Source: Flavobacteriales bacterium (GTDB lineage: Bacteria > Bacteroidota > Bacteroidia > Flavobacteriales > PHOS-HE28). From it: 17,568 nucleotides of DNA. Positions 1-8,933 of the stretch are shown in pieces (within the stretch, counting starts at the first letter, position 1; each line of letters starts with the position of its first letter). The notes beneath the pieces were generated by a model. It was not told the DNA's origin. It made no database searches and worked only from the letters and a program-made list of their open reading frames with translations. A program made the translations under genes and the position numbers. The stretch covers positions 1-17,568 of the forward strand of contig SSGN01000033.1 of the NCBI GenBank assembly GCA_008016945.1, written 5' to 3'.

Positions 1-1949
1 AACCGGACCGTGGTCACATCTATAGCGAGGACGGACGATTGCTGGCTACCAGCGTGCCCGAGTATGATGTGCGCATGGACATGATGGCCAACGGTCTTAC
101 GGATGAGCTGTTCCGGACCAACATCGAACCGCTCAGTATCGCCTTGGCCGACCTCTTCGGGGACCGCACAGCTGCGGAATACCGGCGTGACCTCACCGAT
201 GCCCGCCATCGCAAGGAGCGGTATTACCTGGTGAAACGGCGCGCGGACCATACGCAGGTACAGCAATTGCGCACCTTTCCACTGTTCAACCTGGGCAAGT
301 TCAAGAGCGGCCTGGTCACCGAGAAGCGTACGGTTCGGGTGCATCCTTTTGGACGACTGGCGTCGCGAAGTGTGGGTTATGTCCTGCGCGACAGCACCAC
401 GCTCGGCCTTGAAGGGGGCTACGATCGGTTGTTGCGCGGGGTGACCGGTCGTCGATTGGAACGCAGGCTCACCGGAGGGGTATGGATGCCCGTGGATGGT
501 GGCAGCGGTGTGGACCCTGTGCCCGGCAGTGATCTCCACACCACCATCGATATCAACCTGCAGGATGTGGCGGACGCCGCACTCGAGCGTCAACTGCGGA
601 AGCATGGTGCGGAGTATGGCACGGTGGTGGTCATGGAAGTGGCCACCGGGTACATCAAGGCCATCAGCAACCTCACGCGACGCAGCGACAGCACCTATGC
701 CGAGTCCATGAACTACGCCGTGGGCGAGGCCGCCGAACCCGGCTCCACCTTCAAGCTCGCCTCCCTCATGGTGGGCATCGAGGATGGCCGGATCAGCCCC
801 ACCGATACGGTGGACACACGCAACGGAAAGGTCCTGTTCCACGACCGGACCATGCGCGATTCACATGAGGGTGGTTACGGCAGGATCACCCTACAGCGCG
901 CATTCGAAGTGTCGGCCAATACAGGGGTCAGCCTGGCCGTGCACAAGGCCTATGCGAAGGAGCCGCGCAAGTTCGTCGAGGGCCTCAAACGCATGGGACT
1001 CGGTGAGCCCACCGGGGTGATGATCCCGGGAGAGGGTGTTCCGGTGCTGCGTGGCCCAGGAGAGAAGGGCTGGAGCGGCGTGAGCCTGCCGTGGATGAGC
1101 ATCGGTTACGAGCTGGCGATGACCCCGCTCCAAATGTTGACCTTCTACAATGCCGTGGCGAACAACGGCCGCATGATGCAACCCCAGCTCGTGAGCCAGA
1201 CCTCACGGAACGGCAAGGTGATCGAGCGCATGCCGCCCAAGGTGCTCCACGAAAGGATCTGTTCGGATAGGACCCTGAAGATCGTGCATGGCATGCTGCG
1301 CGGAGTGGTGGACAGCGGCACCGCTGTGAATCTGAAGGCCGCGCACTTCGCCATCGCGGGAAAGACGGGTACCGCCCAGATCGCCAAGGGCGGTGCGGGC
1401 TATAAGGGTGCAGGCGTCACCTACAAGGCCTCGTTCGTGGGCTACTTCCCGGCCGATGCCCCCAAGTACAGCTGCATCGTGGTGGTGAATGGCCCTACCA
1501 TGAGCGGCTTCTATGGCAATGTGGTGGCTGGCCCCATTTTCAAGGAGATCGCGGATAAGATCTACAGCAATCGCCTCGAACTGCAGCAAGATACCGAGCT
1601 GGCACAGCTTGCCGATCCGTTGATGCCCATCAGCATGAGCGGCCACGCCGGTGACCTCCGCACCGCTTTCGCCGGGTTGAGGGTGCCGGTGACCGTTGAG
1701 GGAGAAAGCGAGTGGGTCACCACTGAGGCTGCGGATACCGCCGTGGTGCTGAAGCCTCGCGGCATCCCGGCCGATGCGATGGATCGCGTACCCAACGTAC
1801 TGGGCATGGGCTTGCGCGATGCGCTCTTCATTCTCGAGAACCGAGGACTGCAGGTGAAGGTGCAAGGCAATGGCATGGTGAAGCGCCAATCGTTGCAACC
1901 CGGATCGAAGGCTTTCGAGGGAACCACGATCCTGATCGAACTGGCATGA
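1..1949 (+). CDS. ftsI: Septal peptidoglycan transpeptidase (class B penicillin-binding protein) with C-terminal PASTA domain, 5' end missing
   Basis: The frame is open from base 3 to the TGA at 1947-1949 (648 residues seen), so the start and the N-terminal membrane anchor lie before the window. The first visible residues, RGHIYSEDGRLLATSVPEYD, are the conserved opening of the class B PBP dimerisation domain just after the membrane segment. The transpeptidase motifs are in order: STFK with the catalytic Ser codon at 744-746, SAN at 912-920 and KTGT at 1362-1373. The last ~57 residues, starting VPNVLGMG, form one PASTA domain. Class B PBPs crosslink septal peptidoglycan in the periplasm with FtsW. 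Position directly before murE and the dcw context favour FtsI over the elongation paralogue PBP2, and PASTA-ended FtsI is usual in Bacteroidota. The stop overlaps the murE start (ATGA). Confidence 0.96.
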   Translation, partial: PDRGHIYSEDGRLLATSVPEYDVRMDMMANGLTDELFRTNIEPLSIALADLFGDRTAAEYRRDLTDARHRKERYYLVKRRADHTQVQQLRTFPLFNLGKFKSGLVTEKRTVRVHPFGRLASRSVGYVLRDSTTLGLEGGYDRLLRGVTGRRLERRLTGGVWMPVDGGSGVDPVPGSDLHTTIDINLQDVADAALERQLRKHGAEYGTVVVMEVATGYIKAISNLTRRSDSTYAESMNYAVGEAAEPGSTFKLASLMVGIEDGRISPTDTVDTRNGKVLFHDRTMRDSHEGGYGRITLQRAFEVSANTGVSLAVHKAYAKEPRKFVEGLKRMGLGEPTGVMIPGEGVPVLRGPGEKGWSGVSLPWMSIGYELAMTPLQMLTFYNAVANNGRMMQPQLVSQTSRNGKVIERMPPKVLHERICSDRTLKIVHGMLRGVVDSGTAVNLKAAHFAIAGKTGTAQIAKGGAGYKGAGVTYKASFVGYFPADAPKYSCIVVVNGPTMSGFYGNVVAGPIFKEIADKIYSNRLELQQDTELAQLADPLMPISMSGHAGDLRTAFAGLRVPVTVEGESEWVTTEAADTAVVLKPRGIPADAMDRVPNVLGMGLRDALFILENRGLQVKVQGNGMVKRQSLQPGSKAFEGTTILIELA

Positions 1950-3409
1950 AGTTGCTGAGGGACATACTCTATGGCGTGCGGATCGAGCAGGTCGTCGGTT
2001 CCACCAACACCGCGGTCGAGTCCATCGCCTTTGACAGCCGTAAGGTGGTGGCCTTCTCCGCTTTCGTTGCCACGCGAGGTACCCAGGTGGATGGTCATGA
2101 TTTCATCGCCAAGGCCATCGGCAGCGGTGCCGGTGCCATCATCTGCGAGGTCCTGCCGGCCGAGTTGAAGGATGGTGTGGCCTATGTGCGTGTGGATGAC
2201 GCGGCGGTGGCCTTGGGCATCATCGCAGCGAATTTCCATGATCAGCCCTCGAAAAAGTTGAAGTTGGTGGGTATCACCGGCACCAACGGGAAGACCTCCA
2301 CGGCCACGTTGCTGTTCCGCCTCTTCCGCGCCCTTGGCTACAAGTGCGGCCTCATCAGCACGGTGGAGGCGCGCATCGGCCAGCGGACCATTCCCAGTAC
2401 GCATACCACCCCCGACGCCGTACGCCTGAACGAACTCCTTGCGGAGATGGTGGCCGAAAGGGTCACGCATTGCTTCATGGAAGTGAGCAGCCATAGCGTG
2501 GTGCAGGAGCGGATCGCCGGCTTGCGCTTCGCGGGTGCCGTGTTCATGAACATCACCCACGACCACCTGGATTACCACGGCACCTTCGCCGAGTACATCA
2601 AAGCCAAGAAGCGCTTTTTCGATCAACTCCCGGCCACGGCCTTCGCCTTGGTGAACGCCGATGATGCGAACAGCGCCGTGATGCTCCAGAATACGAAGGC
2701 GAGCAAGCACTCCTTCGCGGTGAAGAGCACCGCCGACCATAAGGCGCGCATCGTCGAGAATCAGTTGACGGGCCTGCACCTGAACATCGACGGGCACGAC
2801 ATGTATTCGCGACTGATCGGGGAGTTCAACGCCAGCAATCTGCTCGCGGTGTACACCGTGGCAACGCTCCTGGGCGAACCTGCGATGAACGTGCTCACCG
2901 CTTTGAGCGACCTGCAGCCGCCGCGTGGTCGGTTCCAGATCGTGCGCGGTGCCGCAGGTGTCATCGGGATCGTGGATTATGCCCATACCCCCGATGCGCT
3001 GAAGAACGTCCTCTCCACCATCAACGATGTGGTCAGCGATAATGAACAAGTGATCACCGTGGTGGGTTGCGGTGGTGACCGGGATCGGGCGAAGCGCCCG
3101 GTGATGGCCCGGATCGCCACGGAACTGAGCAGTCATGTGGTGCTTACCAGTGACAATCCACGCACCGAGGATCCCATGACCATCCTGAACGAGATGCGTG
3201 GCGGTGTGCAGGTGGGTGATCTGCCACGCGTATGGGTGAACGCCGATCGACGCGAGGCCATCCGCCAAGCGGTAGGCATGGCCAAGCCCGGGGATGTGGT
3301 GCTGCTTGCTGGAAAAGGTCACGAGACCTATCAGGAGATCAATGGGGTGAAGCACCCTTTCGATGATGTGGCCGTGTTGCAGGAAACCCTTGAACTCCTC
3401 CACAAGTGA
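1946..3409 (+). CDS. murE: UDP-N-acetylmuramoyl-L-alanyl-D-glutamate--2,6-diaminopimelate ligase
   Basis: Cytoplasmic ATP-dependent Mur ligase adding the third stem-peptide residue to UDP-MurNAc-L-Ala-D-Glu. At 487 residues it has normal family length. The ATP loop GITGTNGKT lies near residue 109. [10 protein letters not shown] is followed by YIKAKKRFF, whose AK lysine (~K221) corresponds to the carbamylated lysine of the family. DNPR at residues 403-406 (from base 3152) is the signature of meso-diaminopimelate rather than L-lysine specificity. [11 protein letters not shown] near the C-terminus is also canonical. The ATG overlaps the ftsI stop (ATGA, 1946-1949), so translation is probably coupled. 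The end overlaps the mraY start. The stem peptide is therefore predicted to be DAP-type, as expected for a Gram-negative wall. Confidence 0.97.
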   Translation: MKLLRDILYGVRIEQVVGSTNTAVESIAFDSRKVVAFSAFVATRGTQVDGHDFIAKAIGSGAGAIICEVLPAELKDGVAYVRVDDAAVALGIIAANFHDQPSKKLKLVGITGTNGKTSTATLLFRLFRALGYKCGLISTVEARIGQRTIPSTHTTPDAVRLNELLAEMVAERVTHCFMEVSSHSVVQERIAGLRFAGAVFMNITHDHLDYHGTFAEYIKAKKRFFDQLPATAFALVNADDANSAVMLQNTKASKHSFAVKSTADHKARIVENQLTGLHLNIDGHDMYSRLIGEFNASNLLAVYTVATLLGEPAMNVLTALSDLQPPRGRFQIVRGAAGVIGIVDYAHTPDALKNVLSTINDVVSDNEQVITVVGCGGDRDRAKRPVMARIATELSSHVVLTSDNPRTEDPMTILNEMRGGVQVGDLPRVWVNADRREAIRQAVGMAKPGDVVLLAGKGHETYQEINGVKHPFDDVAVLQETLELLHK

Positions 3410-4659
3410 TGCTGTACCACCTCTTCAACTGGCTTGGTGCGGACGTTCCCGGTGCGGGGCTGTTCACGTTCATCTCGTTCCGCGCGGCCATGGCGGTGTT
3501 CGTGTCGCTGCTGATCTCCCTGTGGTGGGGAAAGGGCATCATCAACCTGCTGCGCCGTATGCAGGTGGGCGAAACGGTGCGCGACCTGGGCCTAGAAGGG
3601 CAGATCCAGAAGCAAGGCACTCCGACCATGGGAGGGCTCATCATCCTGGCGGCCACGGTGATCCCCACGTTGTTGTTCGCCAAGCTCGACAATATCTACA
3701 TCATCCTTCTGCTGGTGAGCACCGTCTGGCTCGGCGCCATCGGTTTCATCGATGACTACATCAAGGTCTTCAAGAAGGATAAGCGAGGGCTCGCCGGAAA
3801 GTTCAAGGTGGTGGGTCAGGTCGGGGTGGGCATCATCATCGGAGCCACTGTGTACTTCCATCCCGAGATCCGTACTCGCGTGGAGATCTCCGAGGTGCTC
3901 GCTCAGCAGTTCGATGAGAAGGACGTGCACACCATCACCGAGGAGGATGGGACCGTGCACTACATGCTGAACCGGAAATCACCGAACACCACGATCCCCT
4001 TCGTGAAGGACAATGAGTTGAATTATTCGACCATCCTGGCGAAGCTCTTCGGCAATGGCGCCCGCCAATACACCTGGATCCTGTACATCGCCGTGGTCAT
4101 CTTCATCATCACGGCCGTGAGCAACGGGGCCAATATCACCGATGGTGTGGATGGTCTGGCCACCGGGACCTCCGCCATCATGGTGCTGGCATTGGGCATC
4201 CTCGCGTATGTCAGTGGCAATGTCATCTTCTCGCATTACCTGGACATCATGTACATCCCTGGCAGCGGTGAACTCGCCGTGTTCATCGGTGCTTTACTGG
4301 GGGCGTGCATCGGATTCCTCTGGTATAACGCCTATCCCGCGCAGGTGTTCATGGGCGATACCGGCAGCCTCGCCCTCGGAGGTATCATCGCCACGCTGGC
4401 CATCCTCGTACGCAAGGAGTTGTTGATCCCCGTACTGTGCGGCATCTTCCTGGTGGAGAACCTCAGCGTGGTGATGCAGGTCTCCTACTTCAAGTACACG
4501 AAACGGAAGTATGGCGAAGGCCGTCGGATCCTCCTGATGTCACCGCTCCACCACCACTACCAGAAGAAGGGCATTCACGAAAGCAAGATCGTGAGCAGGT
4601 TCTGGATCGTGGGGATCATGTTGGCCGTGTTGTCCATTGTCACCCTCAAACTGCGATGA
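3409..4659 (+). CDS. mraY: Phospho-N-acetylmuramoyl-pentapeptide-transferase (lipid I synthase)
   Basis: Polytopic inner-membrane enzyme that moves phospho-MurNAc-pentapeptide onto undecaprenyl phosphate. Motifs seen: [23 protein letters not shown] with the two catalytic aspartates at residues 115-116, [23 protein letters not shown] (Asp ~317) and [11 protein letters not shown] near the C-terminus. At 416 residues it exceeds the ~360 of E. coli because of a hydrophilic segment at about residues 149-205, typical of Bacteroidota. I place the start at ATG 3409, giving a TGATG overlap with the murE stop (3407-3409). An in-frame GTG one codon earlier (3406) is possible but less likely, since related proteins begin with ML-Y. 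The 3' end overlaps murD by ATGA. Confidence 0.97.
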   Translation: MLYHLFNWLGADVPGAGLFTFISFRAAMAVFVSLLISLWWGKGIINLLRRMQVGETVRDLGLEGQIQKQGTPTMGGLIILAATVIPTLLFAKLDNIYIILLLVSTVWLGAIGFIDDYIKVFKKDKRGLAGKFKVVGQVGVGIIIGATVYFHPEIRTRVEISEVLAQQFDEKDVHTITEEDGTVHYMLNRKSPNTTIPFVKDNELNYSTILAKLFGNGARQYTWILYIAVVIFIITAVSNGANITDGVDGLATGTSAIMVLALGILAYVSGNVIFSHYLDIMYIPGSGELAVFIGALLGACIGFLWYNAYPAQVFMGDTGSLALGGIIATLAILVRKELLIPVLCGIFLVENLSVVMQVSYFKYTKRKYGEGRRILLMSPLHHHYQKKGIHESKIVSRFWIVGIMLAVLSIVTLKLR

Positions 4660-6011
4660 CCGCTCAACGCCCATATGGTCCGAGGTTGGTCGTGCTTGGC
4701 GCACAGGAAAGCGGCGTGGGGGCGGCTCGGCTCGCCAAGAAGCGTGGCTACGAGGTATTCGTGAGCGACCAAGGTGTCATTAAGCCCGCGTATCGGGAAG
4801 TACTGACCGCTCATGGCATCGCGTTCGAGGAGGGAGGCCATACCACGGCGCGTGTGCTCGAAGCCGATGGGATCGTGAAGAGCCCGGGTATCCCGGATTC
4901 GGCGCCCCTCGTGAAGGATGCCGTGGCGAAGGGTGTTCCGGTGATCAGTGAGATCGAGTTCGCTTATCGCCACTGCAACGGGCGTATCGTGGCGATCACC
5001 GGCAGTAATGGTAAGACCACGACCACTCTGCTTACCCATCATATCCTGCGGAAGGCCGGCCTGGACGTGGCTTTGGGAGGTAATGTGGGCACCAGCTTCG
5101 CCGGACTGCTGGCCGACCGGGACCATGACTGGTACGTGTTGGAGCTCAGCAGCTTTCAGCTGGATGGGATCCGCGATCTCCGACCTCACGTCGCAGTTCT
5201 CCTCAACATCACGCCGGATCACCTGGACCGCTACCAGTACCGCATGGAGAATTACGTGGCGAGCAAGTTCCGCATCGCCATGAACCAGCGGGAAGATGAC
5301 CATTTCATCCATTGCGCCGATGACGCCGGATCGAATGCCTGGTTGCTCCAGCATCCGGTGAAGGCGCGACGCTGGCCGTTCTCGATACAGCACCCCATCA
5401 ACGAAGGCGCCTGCCTGCATGGCGACCATATCCACATCACAACCAACAGATCCACCTTCAGCATGTCCATGATCGAACTCGCACTGAAAGGGAAGCACAA
5501 CGTGTACAACTCCATGGCGGCGGGCATCGCAGCGCGTGTGCTCGACATCCGCAAGGATGTGGTACGCGAAAGCTTGATCGATTTCCAGAACGTGGAGCAT
5601 CGCCTCGAGCATGTGGCCACCGTGCATGGCGTGGAGTTCATCAACGACTCCAAGGCCACCAATGTCAATTCGGTGTGGTATGCCCTGGAGAGCATGGACA
5701 AGCCGGTGGTGTGGATCGCCGGCGGCCAGGACAAGGGGAACGACTATGCCAGTCTGATGGGCCTGGCCAAGCAGAAGGTGAAGGCCATCGTTTGCCTCGG
5801 CGTGGACAACAGCAAGATCCACGAGGCTTTCGGCAAGGTGGTGCCCATGATCCTGGATACGAACAGCGCGGAACAAGCCGTGATCGCGGCCAACAGCATC
5901 GCCGAGGCCGGTGATGTGGTGTTGTTGAGCCCGGCCTGCGCCAGCTTCGACCTGTTCGCCAATTACGAGGAACGGGGCCATCTGTTCAAGGCCGCTGTGA
6001 AGGCGCTCTGA
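4656..6011 (+). CDS. murD: UDP-N-acetylmuramoyl-L-alanine--D-glutamate ligase
   Basis: Cytoplasmic ligase adding D-Glu to UDP-MurNAc-L-Ala. The 451 residues contain all three Mur domains. The N-terminal UDP-binding Rossmann domain carries [16 protein letters not shown]. The central ATPase domain has GSNGKTTT at residues 116-123 and [10 protein letters not shown]. The C-terminal domain from about residue 300 has HRLE (315-318), NDSKATN (K333), GGQDKGNDY and [18 protein letters not shown]. The start is the ATG at 4656, overlapping the mraY stop as ATGA. The frame stays open upstream to 4437, but that lies within mraY and adds no MurD-like sequence. It is intact, so the extra MurD-like domain gene that follows is a paralogue and not a piece of a broken murD. 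Confidence 0.97.
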   Translation: MTAQRPYGPRLVVLGAQESGVGAARLAKKRGYEVFVSDQGVIKPAYREVLTAHGIAFEEGGHTTARVLEADGIVKSPGIPDSAPLVKDAVAKGVPVISEIEFAYRHCNGRIVAITGSNGKTTTTLLTHHILRKAGLDVALGGNVGTSFAGLLADRDHDWYVLELSSFQLDGIRDLRPHVAVLLNITPDHLDRYQYRMENYVASKFRIAMNQREDDHFIHCADDAGSNAWLLQHPVKARRWPFSIQHPINEGACLHGDHIHITTNRSTFSMSMIELALKGKHNVYNSMAAGIAARVLDIRKDVVRESLIDFQNVEHRLEHVATVHGVEFINDSKATNVNSVWYALESMDKPVVWIAGGQDKGNDYASLMGLAKQKVKAIVCLGVDNSKIHEAFGKVVPMILDTNSAEQAVIAANSIAEAGDVVLLSPACASFDLFANYEERGHLFKAAVKAL

Positions 6012-6030
6012 TCATTCGATCCGAAAGACC

Positions 6031-6540
6031 ATGGAACACGACAACAAGACCCCTCTGATGCGACTGGCCGCCGGACAGCTCGTGGAGGCGCGGCGTGCGG
6101 CCCTTGCCGCACAAGGCCCACGACCGCATCGTTTGGAACAGGTGGCCGTGACGAACGGCGTGGTGTTCATCAATGACTCCAAGGCCACCTTCCTCGATGC
6201 CGCCCTGGAGTCGCTTGCCTTGATGCCTGGAAAGGTGGTGTGGATCGTGGGGGACATGAGCAACGAGATGGACGAAGGCTACGTGCAGAACCTCGTGAAC
6301 GAGAAGGTGAAGGCCATGGTGCTCTTCGGTCGCACGGCGGACAGCGTGGGCCTAGAGGGCGCTTCCGGTGTTGAACATCTCTATGTGGCGGACGAACTGC
6401 GAACGGCGGTCTTCCTTGCGAACGAATTGGCCAGCTCCGGCGATACCGTGCTTTTCAGCCCGGCCTGCCCCAGTGGTAATGGTTTCGCCAACTATGAGGA
6501 ACGCGGGGTGGAATTCAAACGGGCCGTACGTGACCTATGA
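6031..6540 (+). CDS. Stand-alone MurD C-terminal-domain protein (putative pseudoenzyme)
   Basis: The 169 residues align along their whole length with domain 3 of the MurD encoded just upstream. Shared elements are HRLE (33-36), [11 protein letters not shown] (DSKAT 49-53), KVVWIVG, VKAMVLFG, LFSPACPSGNGF (142-152) and ANYEERGVEFKRAV. There is no Rossmann domain and no P-loop, so it cannot bind ATP or ligate like a normal MurD. The GGQDKGND motif of MurD is replaced by VGDMSNEMD, losing a lysine that contacts D-Glu in the E. coli enzyme. Residues matching other D-Glu contacts (K51, T53, S143, F152) remain. The gene starts 19 bases after murD (AAAGACC before the ATG) and ends in an ATGA overlap with a mini-ORF. 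An uninterrupted, domain-sized frame suggests selection for a non-catalytic role, such as binding D-Glu or modulating MurD; that function is inference. A recent murD duplication remnant is the alternative. Confidence 0.85.
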   Translation: MEHDNKTPLMRLAAGQLVEARRAALAAQGPRPHRLEQVAVTNGVVFINDSKATFLDAALESLALMPGKVVWIVGDMSNEMDEGYVQNLVNEKVKAMVLFGRTADSVGLEGASGVEHLYVADELRTAVFLANELASSGDTVLFSPACPSGNGFANYEERGVEFKRAVRDL

Positions 6541-6620
6541 GGATGATGAATGAACACGGAGATATGGCGAACGCACGTGCCTGGGCGGATCCCGGGTGCG
6601 TATGCAACGGCCATCGTTGA
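6537..6620 (+). CDS. Possible 27-codon coupling mini-ORF between the murD-like gene and ftsW
   Basis: An ATG at 6537 overlaps the preceding stop as ATGA. The frame runs 27 codons (begins MRMMNEHGDM, ends CVCNGHR) and stops with TGA at 6618-6620, which forms TGATG with an ftsW ATG at 6620. These are the two overlap types found at the other junctions of this operon. The peptide has no recognisable motif beyond a Cys-Val-Cys. Its role, if any, would be to carry ribosomes across an otherwise untranslated 79-base gap. An open frame of this length is not rare by chance, so the call rests mainly on the two overlaps. Confidence 0.35.
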   Translation: MRMMNEHGDMANARAWADPGCVCNGHR

Positions 6621-7810
6621 TGAACGAGATGAACACGGTGCTCCATAGACTGAAGGGTGATCGCGTGATCTGGATGACGGTCCTGTTCCTGGGATTGATT
6701 AGCCTGCTCGCGGTGTATAGCTCCATCAGCTCCCTCGCCTTCAAACGCGACGGTGGAAGCACCATGCACTTCCTGGTGAAGCATGGCTTCATGCTGCTCT
6801 CCGGTGGTGCCATCATGTACTTCGTGTCGCGTCAGCGGTACACGATCTACTCAAGGCTATCGCAACTGTCCATCGGGCTGGTGGCGGTGCTGCTGTTGCT
6901 CACATTGTTGCTGGGTTCGAACATCAATGATGCCAGCCGTTGGATCACCATACCGATCATCGGCCAGAGTTTCCAAACGAGCGACCCGGCCAAAGTGGTG
7001 CTCATTGTCTTTCTCGCACGGGTGCTCGGCAAACACCACGGCCAGGAATGGACCTTGCGCGATGTGTTGGTGAAGCTCATGCTGCCCGTGGGGGTGATCT
7101 GTGGCTTGATCCTCCCGGCCAACTTCTCCACCGCGGCGGTGCTCTTCACCGTCTGCCTCGTCATCATGTTCGTGGGTCAGGTGCCCATGAAGCACATGGC
7201 GCTGATCGTCGGTGCGGCTGTGGGGATGTTCATCCTGCTCCTTCTCCTGGCGAAGTCGAGCCCGGGACTGCTGCCACGATTGGACACGTGGGTGGGCCGC
7301 ATCGAATCATTCGGCGTGGAGGACCACGACGCCAACTACCAGGTGGAGCATGCCAAGATCGCGATCGCATCGGGCGGATTCCTGCCCAACGGGCCGGGCA
7401 GTGGTGCCTCCCGTAACTGGCTCCCGCACCCGTATTCCGATATGATCTACGCGTTCATCATCGAGGAGTATGGCAGCATTCTCGGTGGGCTGGGGCTGTT
7501 GTTGCTTTACCTCATCCTCCTTTTCCGGGCGGTCCGGATCGCCTCCAACTGCGACAAGCCCTTTGGTGCTCTCGCGGCCATCGGCCTGGGCCTTATGCTC
7601 GTGATGCAGGCCATGATCAACATGGCCGTCGCCGTGAATCTTGTTCCTGTCACTGGTCAACCGTTACCGCTCGTGAGCATGGGGGGGACCAGTGTGTGGT
7701 TCACCTGTCTCGCCATCGGCATCATGCTCAGTGTGAGCCGTGGTGCCGAAGAGAATTTCCAGTCAACAACTCCGACCGATGTCAAACGCCCACGAACAGC
7801 GCTCGCTTAG
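6620..7810 (+). CDS. ftsW: Septal peptidoglycan glycosyltransferase FtsW (SEDS family)
   Basis: A polytopic membrane protein of the SEDS family, which polymerises lipid II into glycan strands with its PBP partner FtsI. About ten hydrophobic segments are visible, beginning with VIWMTVLFLGLISLLAVYSS. Family motifs are DPAKVVLIVFLARVL, NFSTAAVLFTVCLVIMF, PYSDMIYAFIIEEYG (the Asp matches the catalytic aspartate of SEDS proteins) and PLVSMGGTSVW. I choose ATG 6620 (396 residues, MNEMNTVLHRLKGDRVIW) because it forms TGATG with the mini-ORF stop. In-frame alternatives are GTG 6596, ATG 6602 and ATG 6629. Its 3' end overlaps murG by 32 bases. FtsW is preferred to RodA because of the dcw context. Confidence 0.94.
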   Translation: MNEMNTVLHRLKGDRVIWMTVLFLGLISLLAVYSSISSLAFKRDGGSTMHFLVKHGFMLLSGGAIMYFVSRQRYTIYSRLSQLSIGLVAVLLLLTLLLGSNINDASRWITIPIIGQSFQTSDPAKVVLIVFLARVLGKHHGQEWTLRDVLVKLMLPVGVICGLILPANFSTAAVLFTVCLVIMFVGQVPMKHMALIVGAAVGMFILLLLLAKSSPGLLPRLDTWVGRIESFGVEDHDANYQVEHAKIAIASGGFLPNGPGSGASRNWLPHPYSDMIYAFIIEEYGSILGGLGLLLLYLILLFRAVRIASNCDKPFGALAAIGLGLMLVMQAMINMAVAVNLVPVTGQPLPLVSMGGTSVWFTCLAIGIMLSVSRGAEENFQSTTPTDVKRPRTALA

Positions 7811-8933
7811 GGTGATGATCGCCGGGGGTGGAACCGGCGGTCATATCTTCCCGGCCATCGCCATCGCCAATGCGGTGCGCGAGCGGGAGGCGGCTGCGCA
7901 GTTTCTGTTCGTTGGTGCCGAAGGCAAGATGGAGATGGAGAAGGTTCCTGCCGCAGGGTTCAGGATCGAAGGCCTTCCGATCCGTGGTTTTCAACGCGGA
8001 TCCATCGTGAAGAACCTCGCACTACCATGGCGTTTGTTGCGGAGCATGATGAAGGCGCGCAGACTCGTCCGTGCGTTCAACCCGCATGTGGCCGTGGGCG
8101 TCGGTGGGTATGCGAGCGGCCCGTTGCTCGCTGCCGCGCAGCGAATGGGGGTGCCCACCTTGATCCAGGAGCAGAACAGCTTCCCGGGAAAGACCAACAT
8201 CTACCTGGCGAAAGGCGTTGACCGGATCTGCGTGGCGTACGAGGGAATGCAGCGCTTCTTCCCCCCGGAAAAAGTGGTGCTTACCGGAAATCCGGTGCGG
8301 CAGGAGGTGGTCCGCCTTACGGGCAAGCGTCCGCGTGGCATGGAGCACTTCGGCTTGCAGGAAGGTAGGCCGGTGCTCTTCGTTACCGGTGGCAGCCTCG
8401 GGGCACGAGGAGTGAACAAGGGTATCGAGGCGGCGCTGGAGGCATTGCAGAAGGCAGGCGTGCAAGTGGTCTGGCAGACCGGAACGCCATACCTGAAGCA
8501 GGCGCAACAAGCCGTGGCGGATCTGAACTATACCGATTGCAAGGTGCATGAGTTCGTGAACAAGATGGACTACGCTTATGCGGTGGCCGATCTCGTGGTG
8601 GCGCGTGCCGGTGCCATCAGTGTGAGTGAGCTGTGCCTTGTCCAGAAACCCGCCATCCTGGTGCCATTACCCACCGCTGCCGAAGACCACCAGACCCACA
8701 ACGCTCGTGCTTTGACCGATCGGGGGGCGGCGGTGCTGGTGCGCGATGATCGGGCTGTGGCGGAGCTGGGGTCCACGGTCCTGCGCCTCATCAAGGACCG
8801 CGATGCGCTGGATCGACTGCGCACGGCGATCGCCGGCCTGGGCGCCAACAATGCGGCGGAAGTGATCGCCGCCGAGGTGATCCGGCTCGGATACAAGACC
8901 ATGGACAAGGAACGGAACCCTGTTGACGCATGA
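7779..8933 (+). CDS. murG: UDP-N-acetylglucosamine--undecaprenyl-pyrophosphoryl-MurNAc-pentapeptide transferase (lipid II synthase)
   Basis: A peripheral inner-membrane GT-B glycosyltransferase of 384 residues that adds GlcNAc to lipid I. Motifs in order: GGGTGGHIFPAIAIAN (from residue ~16), GGYASGP, QEQNSFPGKTN, TGGSLGARGVNKG, RAGAISVSEL and LPTAAEDHQTHNA. The start at ATG 7779 (MSNAHEQRSLRVMIAGGG) places the first 32 bases inside ftsW. A GTG at 7812 and an ATG at 7815, just after the ftsW stop, are in frame but would start almost on the glycine loop. The stop overlaps the murC start as ATGA (8930-8933). Confidence 0.96.
   Translation: MSNAHEQRSLRVMIAGGGTGGHIFPAIAIANAVREREAAAQFLFVGAEGKMEMEKVPAAGFRIEGLPIRGFQRGSIVKNLALPWRLLRSMMKARRLVRAFNPHVAVGVGGYASGPLLAAAQRMGVPTLIQEQNSFPGKTNIYLAKGVDRICVAYEGMQRFFPPEKVVLTGNPVRQEVVRLTGKRPRGMEHFGLQEGRPVLFVTGGSLGARGVNKGIEAALEALQKAGVQVVWQTGTPYLKQAQQAVADLNYTDCKVHEFVNKMDYAYAVADLVVARAGAISVSELCLVQKPAILVPLPTAAEDHQTHNARALTDRGAAVLVRDDRAVAELGSTVLRLIKDRDALDRLRTAIAGLGANNAAEVIAAEVIRLGYKTMDKERNPVDA

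Noticed and set aside
1562..3403. A 613-codon open frame on the minus strand opposite murE and the end of ftsI
   Set aside because: It is antisense to well-supported genes, His-rich and without any domain. Long antisense frames are expected from GC-rich codon use.
4437..4655. Upstream extension of the murD frame by 73 codons
   Set aside because: It lies wholly inside mraY, and MurD homology begins only after the ATG at 4656.
4575..5981. A 468-codon minus-strand frame opposite murD
   Set aside because: Same pattern: antisense to a complete gene, no recognisable motif, composition mirrors the codon bias of murD.
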